Positions 1 to 9,098 of a DNA stretch of 64,000 bases are shown here, piece after piece. Source of the stretch: Psychrobacillus sp032154225 (GTDB lineage Bacteria > Bacillota > Bacilli > Bacillales_A > Planococcaceae). Below the pieces are notes generated by a model that made no database searches, was not told the DNA's origin, and saw nothing but the letters and a program-made list of their open reading frames with translations. The position numbers were made by a program, and so were the translations under genes. How positions within the stretch are numbered: position 1 is the stretch's first letter; each line of letters starts with the position of its first letter. The DNA is taken from positions 124,001-188,000 of the forward strand of contig NZ_JALDYF010000002.1 of assembly GCF_032154225.1 (NCBI RefSeq), read 5' to 3'.

Positions 1-1012
1 GCGGATCATTTAATAAATCAATAGTCATTTCTCGTAATAAGGTTGTTAAATTAGTTTTCTGGATGTTTAAAGATAATTGTTGATTTTGCAATCGAGTAGT
101 TAAATTTAAATCATCTAATAACTCTTTCATAAAAATAGCTTTCTTTTCAATAATGGTTGTATATGCTTGCATTTCTTCCGCTGTCAGTTCACTAATACTT
201 TCCTTCATAAGCTCTGCGTAACCTTGAATCGATGCAAGGGGAGTTTTCATGTCATGAGACACGTTACTAATCCATTCCTCGCGCATTTGATCGAGCCTTC
301 TGCGATCCTGTTCATGCTGCTCAAGTGTTAAGGAGACCTCATTTAGATTTTGAAAAACCTCTTTATACATACCATTTGGAATGGACACCTTTTTAAATTT
401 TCGTTGCCTTAGTTTTTGGATATCATTTATAAGCAAATATAAGGGCTTTGTCAATTTACGGCTAAATAGAAGCCCTATGATAATGGCAATTAACAAATCA
501 AATAAGAAAAATAATAAAACAAATAGGTTGAGCATTTCGAGAAAATTGTCGATACGATAGTTTATAATATACTTCGTAATATTTCGATCTTGTATACCAA
601 TGAAGTAACTTATAGAATCTTTTTGCCCGATAAATACTGTAGTGTCACCATCTACTTCTTTATATTTGTACATTTGAATAATATCGATAGGAGAGTAGTG
701 CTCCTTTAGGTTTTCTGGCGTTCGGAAGCTTGCAACTTCATTTCCCATTTCATCTAAAAATTGAACCCATGCTTTTCGTTTTTCCAAAGCCTCTACTCCC
801 TCAGTACTGACAGAGATTTTTTCATTTGTGATCTCAACATACTGTTCAAAGCTTCTTGTGAAATCTTCTTCAGAAGCAGCAGAAGAACCGAGGAGAGTGT
901 TGTTTCTCTGAAGTATAAAAAGGCTAACTATAATGATTGTATTGATAAAAATAACAATAGTAACAATGGCAACAACTGACAACAGGAAACGTAATGTTAG
1001 CTTCCACTTCAT
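1..1012 (-). CDS. Sensor histidine kinase, C-terminus cut by window edge
   Basis: Membrane histidine kinase that should phosphorylate the response regulator encoded just upstream. On the minus strand the frame opens at ATG 1010-1012, which overlaps the regulator's TGA, so the two are translationally coupled. The protein starts with a membrane segment (MKWKLTLRFLLSVVAIVTIV), then about 130 residues of extracellular sensor region, a second membrane helix, a HAMP-like linker and the dimerisation/phosphoacceptor box SNVSHDMKTPLASI with the phosphorylated His near residue 252. The ATP-binding domain lies outside the window. The stimulus cannot be inferred. Confidence 0.9.
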   Translation of the reverse strand, partial: MKWKLTLRFLLSVVAIVTIVIFINTIIIVSLFILQRNNTLLGSSAASEEDFTRSFEQYVEITNEKISVSTEGVEALEKRKAWVQFLDEMGNEVASFRTPENLKEHYSPIDIIQMYKYKEVDGDTTVFIGQKDSISYFIGIQDRNITKYIINYRIDNFLEMLNLFVLLFFLFDLLIAIIIGLLFSRKLTKPLYLLINDIQKLRQRKFKKVSIPNGMYKEVFQNLNEVSLTLEQHEQDRRRLDQMREEWISNVSHDMKTPLASIQGYAELMKESISELTAEEMQAYTTIIEKKAIFMKELLDDLNLTTRLQNQQLSLNIQKTNLTTLLREMTIDLLNDP

Positions 1013-1716
1013 CAGGTGTCCCTTTTGAGGACAAGCTTGTAGCCTAATCCTTTAATTGTTGTTAAAAATATAGGGTTAGAGGGATCATCTTCCATTTTTT
1101 CGCGTAGTCGCCGAATATGGACCATTACTGTATTTTCAGAGCCAAAAAAATCTTCTCCCCACACTCTCTGAAAAAGAGTTTCCTTACTAATAATTTGATT
1201 TGGATTATGTAGAAAACAGCGCATTAGCCCAAGTTCCTTTGCTGTTAACGACAAAAGACTATCATTTTTCTTTACTTCTGTCTCGTCTGCATTTAACTGG
1301 AAAGGACCGACCTTTACTACTGATTGAACATTTTTCTTTTCAGCGTAGCCAGCTCGTCTTAGTTGGGCTTTAACGCGATAAGCTACTTCTTTAGGACTGA
1401 AAGGTTTGGTTATATAATCGTCACCGCCAATTGCAAGACCTAAAAGCTTATCGATTTCTTCTGTTTTTGCAGACATGAATAGTATCGGCACATTTGAAAT
1501 TGCACGAACTTGCTTACACAAATCATATCCTTCACCATCTGGAAGCATAATGTCTAAAAGTATCAAATCGGGCTCCCATTGTAAAAATTTTTCTAAGCCT
1601 TCTTTCAAAGTAGAAGCGGTCTCTATCTGTGATAAACCTTCTTTTTTTAGTACAGCAGTCATTAAACTAGCAAGTTCATCTTCATCATCGACTACTAATA
1701 TCCGCGGTTGCTTCAT
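1012..1716 (-). CDS. OmpR/PhoB-family response regulator
   Basis: Two-domain DNA-binding response regulator of 234 residues. The receiver domain (about 1-118) has the acidic pair D10/D11, phosphoacceptor D55 in LLDIMLPDGEG and the conserved Lys in ITKPFSP. The winged-helix output domain (about 135-230) ends in the typical TTIKGLGYKLV. An AAGGAGG site lies 6-7 bases before the ATG. It forms an operon with the overlapping histidine kinase. The regulon is unknown. The family assignment is certain, the specific function is not. Confidence 0.95.
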   Translation of the reverse strand: MKQPRILVVDDEDELASLMTAVLKKEGLSQIETASTLKEGLEKFLQWEPDLILLDIMLPDGEGYDLCKQVRAISNVPILFMSAKTEEIDKLLGLAIGGDDYITKPFSPKEVAYRVKAQLRRAGYAEKKNVQSVVKVGPFQLNADETEVKKNDSLLSLTAKELGLMRCFLHNPNQIISKETLFQRVWGEDFFGSENTVMVHIRRLREKMEDDPSNPIFLTTIKGLGYKLVLKRDT

Positions 1717-1794
1717 TAAGGTTCCTCCTTTTTACATTTAGTATAGTACATGTATAGCTTAAATACTTTGCCTACTTAGAAAAAATAATTTGGG

Positions 1795-2537
1795 GTGCCA
1801 GATGTGAGCCTGGAATCCTATCAATGCACTCGTACTAATATATCTAAATCTAGAACATACACTGACAGGTGAAGAAGTTGTAAACACATATAAAAATTTA
1901 CTATCATTTGCTGAACAATCAGAAGTCAGCAGAAGCCATAGTACCAACCAACTCGAGAAGGATGGGAAGGGCTGAACAATAGAGAGAACAACATCTTGGC
2001 ATTCAGTTAACTGCGCTGAACACAGATAACCGATAAGGCATACTTGATGGAAGAAATGGTGAATTCCATTGCGGCCTTCAAGAAGGTGTAGCAGAACTGG
2101 CATAAAAAGAAATGTTGTTGTTCACGGAAAGAGGACATAACGAATGTTAATGGAACAGATTTTGTCACGCGGAAATCTTATCACTGCTTTAAAAAGAGTG
2201 GAAAAGAATAAAGGGAGCCATTGTGTAGACGGAATGTCCTCTCAAGACCTGAGATTTCATGTCTATAAAGAATGGGAGGCTATGAAAATAGCACTCCTTA
2301 AGGGGATTTATGAACCACAACCTGTCCGTAGGGTAGAAATCCCGACACCTGATGGCGGTGTGCGTTTATTAGGAATACCTACCGTAATCGATCGTTTCAT
2401 TCAACAAGTTATTGCACAAATTCTTTCACCAATCTATGACGCTACGTTTTCTGAAGCTAGTTATGGATTTCGTCCAAATCGAAATGCACAGTATATTTAT
2501 GAAACGTTTGAACAAGCTGCCGGAATAAGGAATTGAC
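1795..2537 (+). mobile_element. Group II intron remnant, truncated at both ends
   Basis: The stretch before the reverse-transcriptase frame (about 1795-2143) has no ORF of its own. Its end (TTGTTCACGGAAAGAGGACA then ataacga before the ATG) looks like the intron RNA leader that precedes intron-encoded reverse transcriptases in Bacilli. The reverse transcriptase stops after about 130 residues. The maturase, the DNA-binding part and intron domains V-VI are all absent. The left boundary is approximate. The element cannot splice or move on its own. Confidence 0.6.
2144..2536 (+). pseudogene. Group II intron reverse transcriptase, N-terminal fragment
   Basis: A 130-residue remnant of an LtrA-type intron-encoded protein. 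It shows the start of the reverse transcriptase domain: KGSHCVDGMS, PQPVRRVEIPTPDGGVR, LLGIPTVIDRFIQQVIAQ and SYGFRPNRNA, corresponding to blocks RT0-RT2. Intact family members are about 420-600 residues and carry a YADD catalytic motif further on, which is missing here. Sequence identity ends at AAGIRN, directly before an unrelated terminator hairpin, so the 3' part was deleted. Confidence 0.85.
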
Positions 2538-2544
2538 TCACGTT

Positions 2545-2573
2545 CGTCCCATTTTTCTGGGACGTATTTTTTG
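2545..2573 (+). terminator. Intrinsic terminator hairpin
   Basis: A perfect 7-bp stem, CGTCCCA and TGGGACG, around a T-rich loop is followed by a run of T. It sits just after the intron remnant and before the 3' end of the convergent DUF2809 gene. Confidence 0.7.
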
Positions 2574-2605
2574 AATACAAAAAATGTTAAAAAGAAACTG
2601 TGTAC

Positions 2606-2994
2606 CTAGATATTAAGGTGATTTAAAAACCTAAGTGTCACCTTATCGAAGACGGTTACAATCACAATTCCTATTGTGTATCGAATCAAATCCACAATTA
2701 GAAAACCTTTATCGAGAATTAAAGCCCCGAGCATTGTCCCCCGAATTTGATTGGCCCAGTCTTCCTGATAGAGCTGACTAAATTCAATACCGAAGCAAAA
2801 TAAAAAACTGAGCAAGAGAGCTATGTCTGGATTCTTACGAATGAATAAAAATCGAAACCGGAAATAAACCATCATAGCCCAAAGTGTATCGCCTATATTC
2901 TCCGCTATAACTGCATGCAGTAGAAGGCTATATTTTCTTGAGATAAGCTCTAAAAAACGGTGACAAGAACGACAATAAAGTAAGTTATCCTCAT
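2606..2994 (-). pseudogene. DUF2809 family membrane protein, frameshifted
   Basis: The C-terminal 89 residues are open from 2875 and match DUF2809 (small integral membrane proteins): MMVYFRFRFLF, EFSQLYQEDW, then RGTMLG and DLIRYTIGI. Upstream on the same strand, ATG 2994 begins MRITYFIVVLVTVF and then hits TAG. One more T in the T6 run near 2953-2958 would continue into LELISRKYS and GDTLWAMMVYF, the expected family N-terminus. The gene is therefore about 130 codons with one missing base, either a real mutation or a homopolymer error. Function of the family is unknown. Confidence 0.7.
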
Positions 2995-3022
2995 ATTATG
3001 ACTATCTCCTTTTGCCCGAGCT

Positions 3023-4261
3023 TTAAATCTTTCTAGACCAATATACGACTGGAATTAGCAATAATGCGAGAAAGCCTCCAGCTAGTGATAATGTGGCATA
3101 GCTTGCTTGTGCAACAACCAATCCTGAAAGAGCTCCTCCTGAAGCTCCAGCTAGAGCGATTGAGACATCGACAGTCCCTTGCGTCTTTGCTCGTGTCATC
3201 GGGGTAGTAGAATCGATGATAAGTGCAGTTCCACTTATTAAACCAAAGTTCCAGCCGAGTCCGAGAAGAGCTAGCGCTGTAATCATGAAAAACATAGAAT
3301 CGCCGGGTGCAAAGGTTGCTACGACTCCGGAGAGAAGTAGTGTAGCTCCTGCAGCAATAGCCATCGTTGTGCGTCCCAACTTATCCACTAAGATTCCAGT
3401 AATTAAGGATGGCAAGAACATAGCACTAACATGGATGCTAATAACTAGTCCGATTGCATCTAAGTCATGTCCGTAGTGTTTCATATGAATAGGTGTCATC
3501 GTCATAATGCCGACCATGACAATTTGAGTTATGACCATGATAGTAGCTCCGACCGCAATTCCACGTTTGTTGATGGCAGGGCTATCTGTGTCACTGCTTG
3601 AAAGGTTCTTATCACTTTCTGCCTGTGCCGCAGCAATCTCTTGGGCAATAATCAGTGGGTCGGGACGTAAGAAAATGAATAGTACAAGTCCTGCAAGGAT
3701 AAATGCCGCAGCCGCTAAAATGAATGGTCCAGCGAGTGCAGGTACGCCAATTGATGTGGCGAAACTTCCCATTACACCAATGAGATTAGGTCCAGCTACT
3801 GCACCGAAAGTTGTCGATACCATGGCGATACTAACAGCAGTGGCCCTTTGTTTGCTGTTTGCTAAATCTGTACCTGCATAGCGTGCTTGTAAGTTAGTTG
3901 CAGTTCCAGCACCGTAAATCAATAAAAATGCTAATAGTAAAAAGATATTATTCGTAATGGCCGCAACGACGACTCCAATTGCGCCGATTCCACCTAACCA
4001 AAAACCTGTTGTTAATCCGATTCGGCGACCAAAACGTTGAGAAAGTCGCCCTACAAGTAGAGCAGCTCCTGCAGAACCAAATGTAAACATCGCAGCAGGA
4101 ACACCTGCGAAGCTGTCTGATCCAATCATCTCTTGAGCGAGAAGGGCACCAACTGTAATACCAGCTGCAAGTCCCGCACCTCCGAGAATTTGCGACAAGA
4201 CAATAATGATTAGTGTTCGTTTATAGAGTTGTTGCTGTTTTTCATATGTATTTATTTTCAT
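3023..4261 (-). CDS. MFS transporter (drug-efflux type)
   Basis: Twelve-helix major facilitator superfamily protein of 412 residues. The motif-A loop GRLSQRFGRRIGL lies between helices 2 and 3, and a long hydrophilic loop (about residues 205-230) splits the two halves. The ATG at 4261 is preferred because GGAGGA lies 5 bases upstream. An in-frame TTG 12 bases earlier overlaps that ribosome site. It is probably a proton-driven exporter, but the substrate cannot be told. It is a single gene, divergent from the next transporter. Confidence 0.85.
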   Translation of the reverse strand: MKINTYEKQQQLYKRTLIIIVLSQILGGAGLAAGITVGALLAQEMIGSDSFAGVPAAMFTFGSAGAALLVGRLSQRFGRRIGLTTGFWLGGIGAIGVVVAAITNNIFLLLAFLLIYGAGTATNLQARYAGTDLANSKQRATAVSIAMVSTTFGAVAGPNLIGVMGSFATSIGVPALAGPFILAAAAFILAGLVLFIFLRPDPLIIAQEIAAAQAESDKNLSSSDTDSPAINKRGIAVGATIMVITQIVMVGIMTMTPIHMKHYGHDLDAIGLVISIHVSAMFLPSLITGILVDKLGRTTMAIAAGATLLLSGVVATFAPGDSMFFMITALALLGLGWNFGLISGTALIIDSTTPMTRAKTQGTVDVSIALAGASGGALSGLVVAQASYATLSLAGGFLALLLIPVVYWSRKI

Positions 4262-4522
4262 GCTTTCCTCCAATAACTTCGCATTTTTTGATAGATACGG
4301 ATATTGCTAGAGAACGAATAGACTTAAGTTTATATAGTTTTGTTTTTTCAGTCAAATCAATAAGCTCCCTGTGGTACAAACAAATTCGACGCAATTCTGA
4401 ATTATTTATAAGTTGTGTCTGACGCAGGGAACAGAAAAATCATACAGGATTTTAGTACGACGACGATACAATATCGTGGTATTATAAAACTAATCTAAAG
4501 ATTGTGTGAGGTAAAGATTCAT

Positions 4523-5674
4523 ATGAAACCCCAAAACTTATTAAAGAGCTTTAATTTTTTGTATTTCGGTATGCTTGCTATATTTATTCCATTCTTACCA
4601 ATCTACTTTGCTGAACAAGGCCTAACACCTGGGCAAATTGGTTTTATAATGGGTACAGGTGGTTTTGTTGTCATAGTTGCTCAGCCGTTATGGGGAATGA
4701 TTAGTGACAAAACAAGAACGATACGTAAAGTACTTTTAGTATTAATTTTATGTTCAAGTGTCATTGGTTATTTATTGTATGACGCTAGTAGTTATTTTCA
4801 GCTCATACTATTTGCCATGTTGCTATATTTCTTTTTAATGCCAATTGATCCTCTTGCAGAAAGTCTTAATTTTACTACAGCGGAATCGTTGAAAATAAGT
4901 TACGGATCTATTCGCACATATGGTGCTTTGGGCTACGCGGTTGTTTCGTTGCTCACTGGTTATGTCATGTCCTATTTTGGTGCACATAGTTTGGCGGTCC
5001 TCTTTGCAGGTCTTGGGGTAGTTAGCTTTGTTGTTTGTTGGAAGATGCCTGATGCACCAGTTTCAGGAAAGCCCGTCACCTTAGGTAGCCTGAAGCATTT
5101 CTTTCGCAATAAAGAGACACTTCTATTTCTATTACTTGTCTTTATTTGTTCTGTTCCTGCTCGAATGAATGACACATTTCTTGGGGTATATATTCGTGAA
5201 CTTGGTGGAGGCGCAGAGTTACTAGGGCAAGCGTGGTTTTTAGCGGCAGGTAGTGAAATTGTCGTGTTTGCGCTAAGTTATTGGTGGTTACGTAAAGGTA
5301 AAGAATTGATTATTATTTCGATTGCAGCTGGTTTCTATTTCATCCGATTTTTTCTCGCGGCATGGATTACAGATCCTCATATGCTCGCTTATTTGCAAGT
5401 TTTGCAAATGCTTACTTTCCCGATCTTTTATTCGGCTGCTATTCAGTATCTGTATCGTATCGTTCCAGTGGAATGGCGTGCAACAGGTCAGACCGTGTTA
5501 GCCTTATTATTCTTTGGTGTTTCTGGCATTTTTGCGTCGTATATAGGTGGAGCTCTTTATGGGGCATTTGGCGGTCAGATTCTTTATTTTTCTATTTCAG
5601 TAATGTCGTTTTCTGGCTTGATTTTTGGCCTTGTGCTTTATCGAATTTATGGAAGAAGAGCGGTAAGCGAATAA
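4523..5674 (+). CDS. MFS transporter, PPP/LacY-like family (YwbF-like)
   Basis: Integral membrane carrier of 383 residues with about 12 helices. The start (SFNFLYFGMLAIFIPFLPIY), the AQPLWGMISDKTRT loop and ADPLAES-type helix 4 (here IDPLAESLN) are typical of the PPP group of the major facilitator superfamily, which includes YwbF. The ATG at 4523 is chosen over the in-frame TTG at 4502 because GTGAGGT lies between them. Substrates of this group are mostly unproven. It stands alone and ends before a bidirectional terminator. Confidence 0.8.
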   Translation: MKPQNLLKSFNFLYFGMLAIFIPFLPIYFAEQGLTPGQIGFIMGTGGFVVIVAQPLWGMISDKTRTIRKVLLVLILCSSVIGYLLYDASSYFQLILFAMLLYFFLMPIDPLAESLNFTTAESLKISYGSIRTYGALGYAVVSLLTGYVMSYFGAHSLAVLFAGLGVVSFVVCWKMPDAPVSGKPVTLGSLKHFFRNKETLLFLLLVFICSVPARMNDTFLGVYIRELGGGAELLGQAWFLAAGSEIVVFALSYWWLRKGKELIIISIAAGFYFIRFFLAAWITDPHMLAYLQVLQMLTFPIFYSAAIQYLYRIVPVEWRATGQTVLALLFFGVSGIFASYIGGALYGAFGGQILYFSISVMSFSGLIFGLVLYRIYGRRAVSE

Positions 5675-5687
5675 AAATCCATTATAA

Positions 5688-5722
5688 GAAGCCCCTCAAA
5701 GAATGCTCTTTTGGGGGCTTCA
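5688..5722. terminator. Hairpin between convergent genes
   Basis: GAAGCCCC and GGGGCTTC form an 8-bp stem with an A/T-rich extension between two converging genes. On the minus strand the stem is followed by a T-rich tract, so it may serve both genes. Confidence 0.65.
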
Positions 5723-5726
5723 TGCA

Positions 5727-6308
5727 TTAAAATCCCATCAAATCTCTCACATGCTCTGTATTTTCTCTAGATGTAAGCATTTCGAGTAAAAGGAATGCAA
5801 CATCAAAAGCGGTGCCTGGATTAGAAGATGTAACAATATGTTGGTCGCGTACAATACGTTCATTAACAACATTAGCACCAAAATCCTGTAATTGTTTTAA
5901 ACGTTTGCTCGTTGGGTGATTATACGTCGTTGCATTGCGATTAGCTAAAATTCCACTATTTGCAAGTGTTAAAGAAGCAACACAAATCGTCGCAATAGGC
6001 TGCTGTTTTGCATCAAAATGCCGAATCACTTGTTGAAATGATTCGCTATATGCATCCTCATAAAATCCAGCCTCTTCAAACCCACCAGGTATAGCTAGTG
6101 CATCAAAATCTTCTAGAACTATTTCATGTAGCAGTTTTTCAGGCGTTACGGAAAAATTCCAAGTACATTGCAACTGTGGGTGTAATCCAACTGTGACAAC
6201 CTCCGTTGAACCATCACCTTCCCATTTATTCCACCCTAACACATCCGTAAATACACTTGCTTCAACTGCCTCAAAGCCATTTGCTAGTAATAATAATGTT
6301 TTTGTCAT
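5727..6308 (-). CDS. DJ-1/PfpI (ThiJ) family protein
   Basis: Cytosolic 193-residue protein of the class I glutamine amidotransferase-like DJ-1/PfpI superfamily. Visible family features are the N-terminal LLLANGFEAVEA, the Glu-bearing elbow IPGGFEEAGF and the nucleophile Cys in ATICVASLTLANSGIL. Members include chaperones, glyoxalases and putative proteases, so the reaction is not known here. GAGGAGG precedes the ATG. The gene is divergent from an Lrp-type regulator, a usual sign of local regulation. Confidence 0.85.
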   Translation of the reverse strand: MTKTLLLLANGFEAVEASVFTDVLGWNKWEGDGSTEVVTVGLHPQLQCTWNFSVTPEKLLHEIVLEDFDALAIPGGFEEAGFYEDAYSESFQQVIRHFDAKQQPIATICVASLTLANSGILANRNATTYNHPTSKRLKQLQDFGANVVNERIVRDQHIVTSSNPGTAFDVAFLLLEMLTSRENTEHVRDLMGF

Positions 6309-6444
6309 GTTGTAAGCCTCCTCTAGTACTTATCATAATAAAAAGAAGTGTGTAAAAACATAATATGAGAAAGGGAATATGATTATTTTTGTTTATTAAT
6401 AAAGGAAAATAGCGTAATGTTATTTATAAAAAAAGGTGGATAAT

Positions 6445-6885
6445 ATGGATCGAATTGATTATGAAATACTTCATCAATTACAAAGTAATGCAAAAATGTC
6501 TATGAAGGATTTGGCAGTAACAGTACATTTATCTGCACCAGCGGTTATTGAACGCGTCAAGAAATTAGAAGAGCAAGGTGCAATTGAGGGGTATCAGGCG
6601 AAAGTGAATTTAAAAAAATTAAATCGTTCAATCGTGGCATTGGTTTTATTTAAATCTGTCGATTGTAAAAGTTTAGCGCATTTTTGTAATTCTCATCCTG
6701 ATGTGCTCGAATGTTACCGAGTTGCTGGAGAAATTAGCTACATCGCTAAAATCGCAACATATTCTGTAGAAACACTTGAACAATTCATTGATAAAGCAAT
6801 GCCGTATGGCACGCCATCAACGAATATTGTTTTATCGTCCAATGAAAAAGCTGTTGTTTTACCTTATTCAATAGAGGGGGTTTAA
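6445..6885 (+). CDS. Lrp/AsnC-family transcriptional regulator
   Basis: A 146-residue regulator with an N-terminal helix-turn-helix (DRIDYEILHQLQSNAKMSMKDLA then LSAPAVIERVKKLE) and a C-terminal RAM effector domain starting at GYQAKVN. ATG 6445 is preferred over GTG 6436 because AGGTGG (6434-6439) ends five bases before it. The divergent DJ-1 gene is a plausible target. A DUF402 gene follows after two bases, so the two are cotranscribed. The effector is unknown, most likely an amino acid. Confidence 0.85.
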   Translation: MDRIDYEILHQLQSNAKMSMKDLAVTVHLSAPAVIERVKKLEEQGAIEGYQAKVNLKKLNRSIVALVLFKSVDCKSLAHFCNSHPDVLECYRVAGEISYIAKIATYSVETLEQFIDKAMPYGTPSTNIVLSSNEKAVVLPYSIEGV

Positions 6886-6887
6886 AA

Positions 6888-7430
6888 GTGCTAAAAAGAA
6901 AGTACGGGGATCGTTCAGGATGGAAGAGAATTATTGAACGAAAGTATTCGCAAACCTATATGGAATCAAGAGAATTTATTGGACATATAACACTTTTACA
7001 TTTAGTTCAAGTTTCTGAGCCATTATGGGTTAATTACGGAGAGAAAAATATTTGTATTGTTGATAACGGCTATATGTGGTTGCAACATTATCCTATTGGA
7101 AAAAACTATTCTGTCACGTCAATGTTTGATGCTAGTGGAGAAATAGTGCAGTGGTATATAGATATTTGCTATGAAATTGGAATTGAACATAATGTTCCTT
7201 GGTTGGATGATTTGTTTTTAGATATTGTTGTACTAGCAAATGGAGAGATTATTTTGTTAGATGAAGATGAACTGGAAGAGGCTCTTGAAAATGGAAGTAT
7301 TGATAAAGCAATGTATAACTTAGCCTGGGATGAAGCAAATCGCATTACTGATTTAATCAAGGAAAAAACATTCAAGTTACTCCCAATTTCTCAGATTCAT
7401 AAGAAAACTTTAGAAGAACAACTTCGGTAG
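6888..7430 (+). CDS. DUF402 domain protein
   Basis: A 180-residue protein with a DUF402 barrel in the middle (about 55-150): GYMWLQHYPIGKNYSVTSMF, then WYIDIC, VPWLDDLFLDIVV and LLDEDELEEAL. Several proteins with this domain hydrolyse nucleoside di- or triphosphates, and the acidic DE-rich segment fits metal binding. The GTG start has GAGGGGG seven bases upstream. It follows the Lrp-type regulator directly. Its substrate is not known. Confidence 0.75.
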   Translation: MLKRKYGDRSGWKRIIERKYSQTYMESREFIGHITLLHLVQVSEPLWVNYGEKNICIVDNGYMWLQHYPIGKNYSVTSMFDASGEIVQWYIDICYEIGIEHNVPWLDDLFLDIVVLANGEIILLDEDELEEALENGSIDKAMYNLAWDEANRITDLIKEKTFKLLPISQIHKKTLEEQLR

Positions 7431-7550
7431 TGGTGGAGGGCATAGATGAGAAAAGTAGAAAAATTAAAGGGTTTATAAAATAGATAAAGAATATTTTTAA
7501 ATAAGTACTATGCTAGACTTTTATCCATGATAAAATCGGAGGGCAAATAT

Positions 7551-8630
7551 TTGAAAAATGAATTTACAAATCGACTAAACCTAGACTACCCGATCATTCA
7601 AGCTCCAATGGCAGGAGGAATTACCACCTCTCGATTAGTTTCTGCTGTTTCTAATAACGGAGCTCTCGGCATGATTGGAGCGGGTTATATGAGTCCGATT
7701 CAGTTAAGGGAACAAATTAAAGAAGTGAAGCTGTTTACATCGAATAATTTTGGTGTGAATTTATTTGTTCCAAACGATTTTGAAATAAATGAACAAGAAG
7801 TTGAAGCAGCGACTAGTTTATTGAAGCCTTATCGTGAAGTATTACAAATACAAGACGAGGTAATATCTTGGCCAAATACTTCTGATGCTATAAAAATATT
7901 TGATGAGCAAATACAAGTTATTATAGAAGAAAAAGTGCCGATTTGTTCCTTCACATTTGGAATTCCGTCCGTTGATGTAATCCAACGGTTAAAGCATCAG
8001 GGCATCGTAATAATCGGTACAGCTACAACTGTAATTGAGGCAATTGCAATTGAAAAAATCGGAATGGATGCAGTAGTTGTGCAAGGATGTGAAGCAGGTG
8101 GACATAGAGGGAATTTTATAAGCGCACATGAAGAGAGCTTAATTAGCTTGATGTCCCTAATCCCGCAAGTAGTGGATTATGTTCGCATTCCAGTAATTGC
8201 AGCAGGTGGAATTATGGATAATGGAGGACTAATGGCTTCGTTACATTTAGGAGCAAGTGCCGTTCAAATGGGAACTGCATTTTTGACATGTGAAGAAAGC
8301 GGGGCGCATCCAGTACATAAGGAAGCAATTATTCATGCAAAGGACGGGGACACGACATTCACTCGTGCGTTTTCAGGTAAGTGGGCAAGAGGGATCTCCA
8401 ATCAATTTATGCATGAAATGAAAGATTATGAACAGCATCTACCGGAATTTCCAATTCAAAACACATTAACACAATCAATAAGAAAAGCGGCTGCCGCACA
8501 AAACAATAAAGAATTTATGTCGCTTTGGTCAGGTCAAAATTCCACGCTTGCTAAAAGAGAAACAGTTGAAGAACTTATTCAAAGAGTGATGAATTATGGT
8601 AACCTTTTTTTGATGAGAGACGGTGAGTAG
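7551..8630 (+). CDS. Nitronate monooxygenase / FabK-like flavoprotein
   Basis: FMN-dependent TIM-barrel protein of 359 residues from the 2-nitropropane dioxygenase family. Hallmarks are YPIIQAPMAGG at the start, VVQGCEAGGHRG in the middle and IPVIAAGGIMDNGG with LGASAVQMGTAFL for phosphate binding. The TTG at 7551 is chosen because GGAGGG lies seven bases before it. An upstream in-frame ATG (7527) lacks a ribosome site. It probably oxidises propionate-3-nitronate or related nitronates. FabK enoyl-ACP reductase is the alternative. Confidence 0.82.
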   Translation: MKNEFTNRLNLDYPIIQAPMAGGITTSRLVSAVSNNGALGMIGAGYMSPIQLREQIKEVKLFTSNNFGVNLFVPNDFEINEQEVEAATSLLKPYREVLQIQDEVISWPNTSDAIKIFDEQIQVIIEEKVPICSFTFGIPSVDVIQRLKHQGIVIIGTATTVIEAIAIEKIGMDAVVVQGCEAGGHRGNFISAHEESLISLMSLIPQVVDYVRIPVIAAGGIMDNGGLMASLHLGASAVQMGTAFLTCEESGAHPVHKEAIIHAKDGDTTFTRAFSGKWARGISNQFMHEMKDYEQHLPEFPIQNTLTQSIRKAAAAQNNKEFMSLWSGQNSTLAKRETVEELIQRVMNYGNLFLMRDGE

Positions 8631-9011
8631 GTGAATATCCAATCAAGTACAAGTAATTATATTAGAGTGCTAAAACAAGACGAATTAAAAAAAGGTTTAC
8701 CTGATGAATTATTTTTAGATAAAGCAAAAAAGAGAAATGCGAAAGCAAAGTATGAAATTAAAACTGAAAATGGTTACATCAGGCATTATGTTACAAAGTT
8801 GAATGGTGACAGAGTGATGGTAAAAGAAGTGAAGCTACGAAAAGGACAGGAAGATAAAAACAGTAGCGGAGAATTAGTTGATGTCGTTCGAGATGCATTA
8901 ATGACCCAACTAACGCAGCAATTAGATAAGCAAAATACAGAGAAGTTTTCTCAAACTGGCTGGGGTGGTCAGAAGGAAAAGCAATTGGAGAAATACCAAA
9001 CGGGTATTTAA
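8631..9011 (+). CDS. Hypothetical protein, 126 residues
   Basis: No family recognised. A Lys/Glu-rich soluble protein that begins with GTG directly after the stop of the flavoprotein gene, so it is probably translated by coupling. The middle (YEIKTENGYIRHYVTKLNGDR) looks like a short beta-rich segment and the tail is hydrophilic. It ends just before a strong terminator. The ribosome site is weak (GGTGAG). Confidence 0.55.
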   Translation: MNIQSSTSNYIRVLKQDELKKGLPDELFLDKAKKRNAKAKYEIKTENGYIRHYVTKLNGDRVMVKEVKLRKGQEDKNSSGELVDVVRDALMTQLTQQLDKQNTEKFSQTGWGGQKEKQLEKYQTGI

Positions 9012-9033
9012 TCGGAACGCGTAATAATTGTAA

Positions 9034-9076
9034 AAGAGTCTTGCTACAATGGCCTATAGCAAGACTCTTATTTTAT
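9034..9076. terminator. Strong terminator hairpin
   Basis: AAGAGTCTTGCTA and TAGCAAGACTCTT form a 13-bp stem followed by an A/T-rich tail. It lies between convergent genes and probably works both ways. Confidence 0.85.
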
Positions 9077-9098
9077 TTAGGTTTTATTAATAATTTCT

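Noticed and set aside
761..979. Plus-strand ORF of 72 residues
   Set aside because: Shadow of the histidine kinase reading frame on the other strand.
1759..2103. Minus-strand ORF of 114 residues
   Set aside because: Antisense to the intron RNA leader, no ribosome site, composition unlike a protein.
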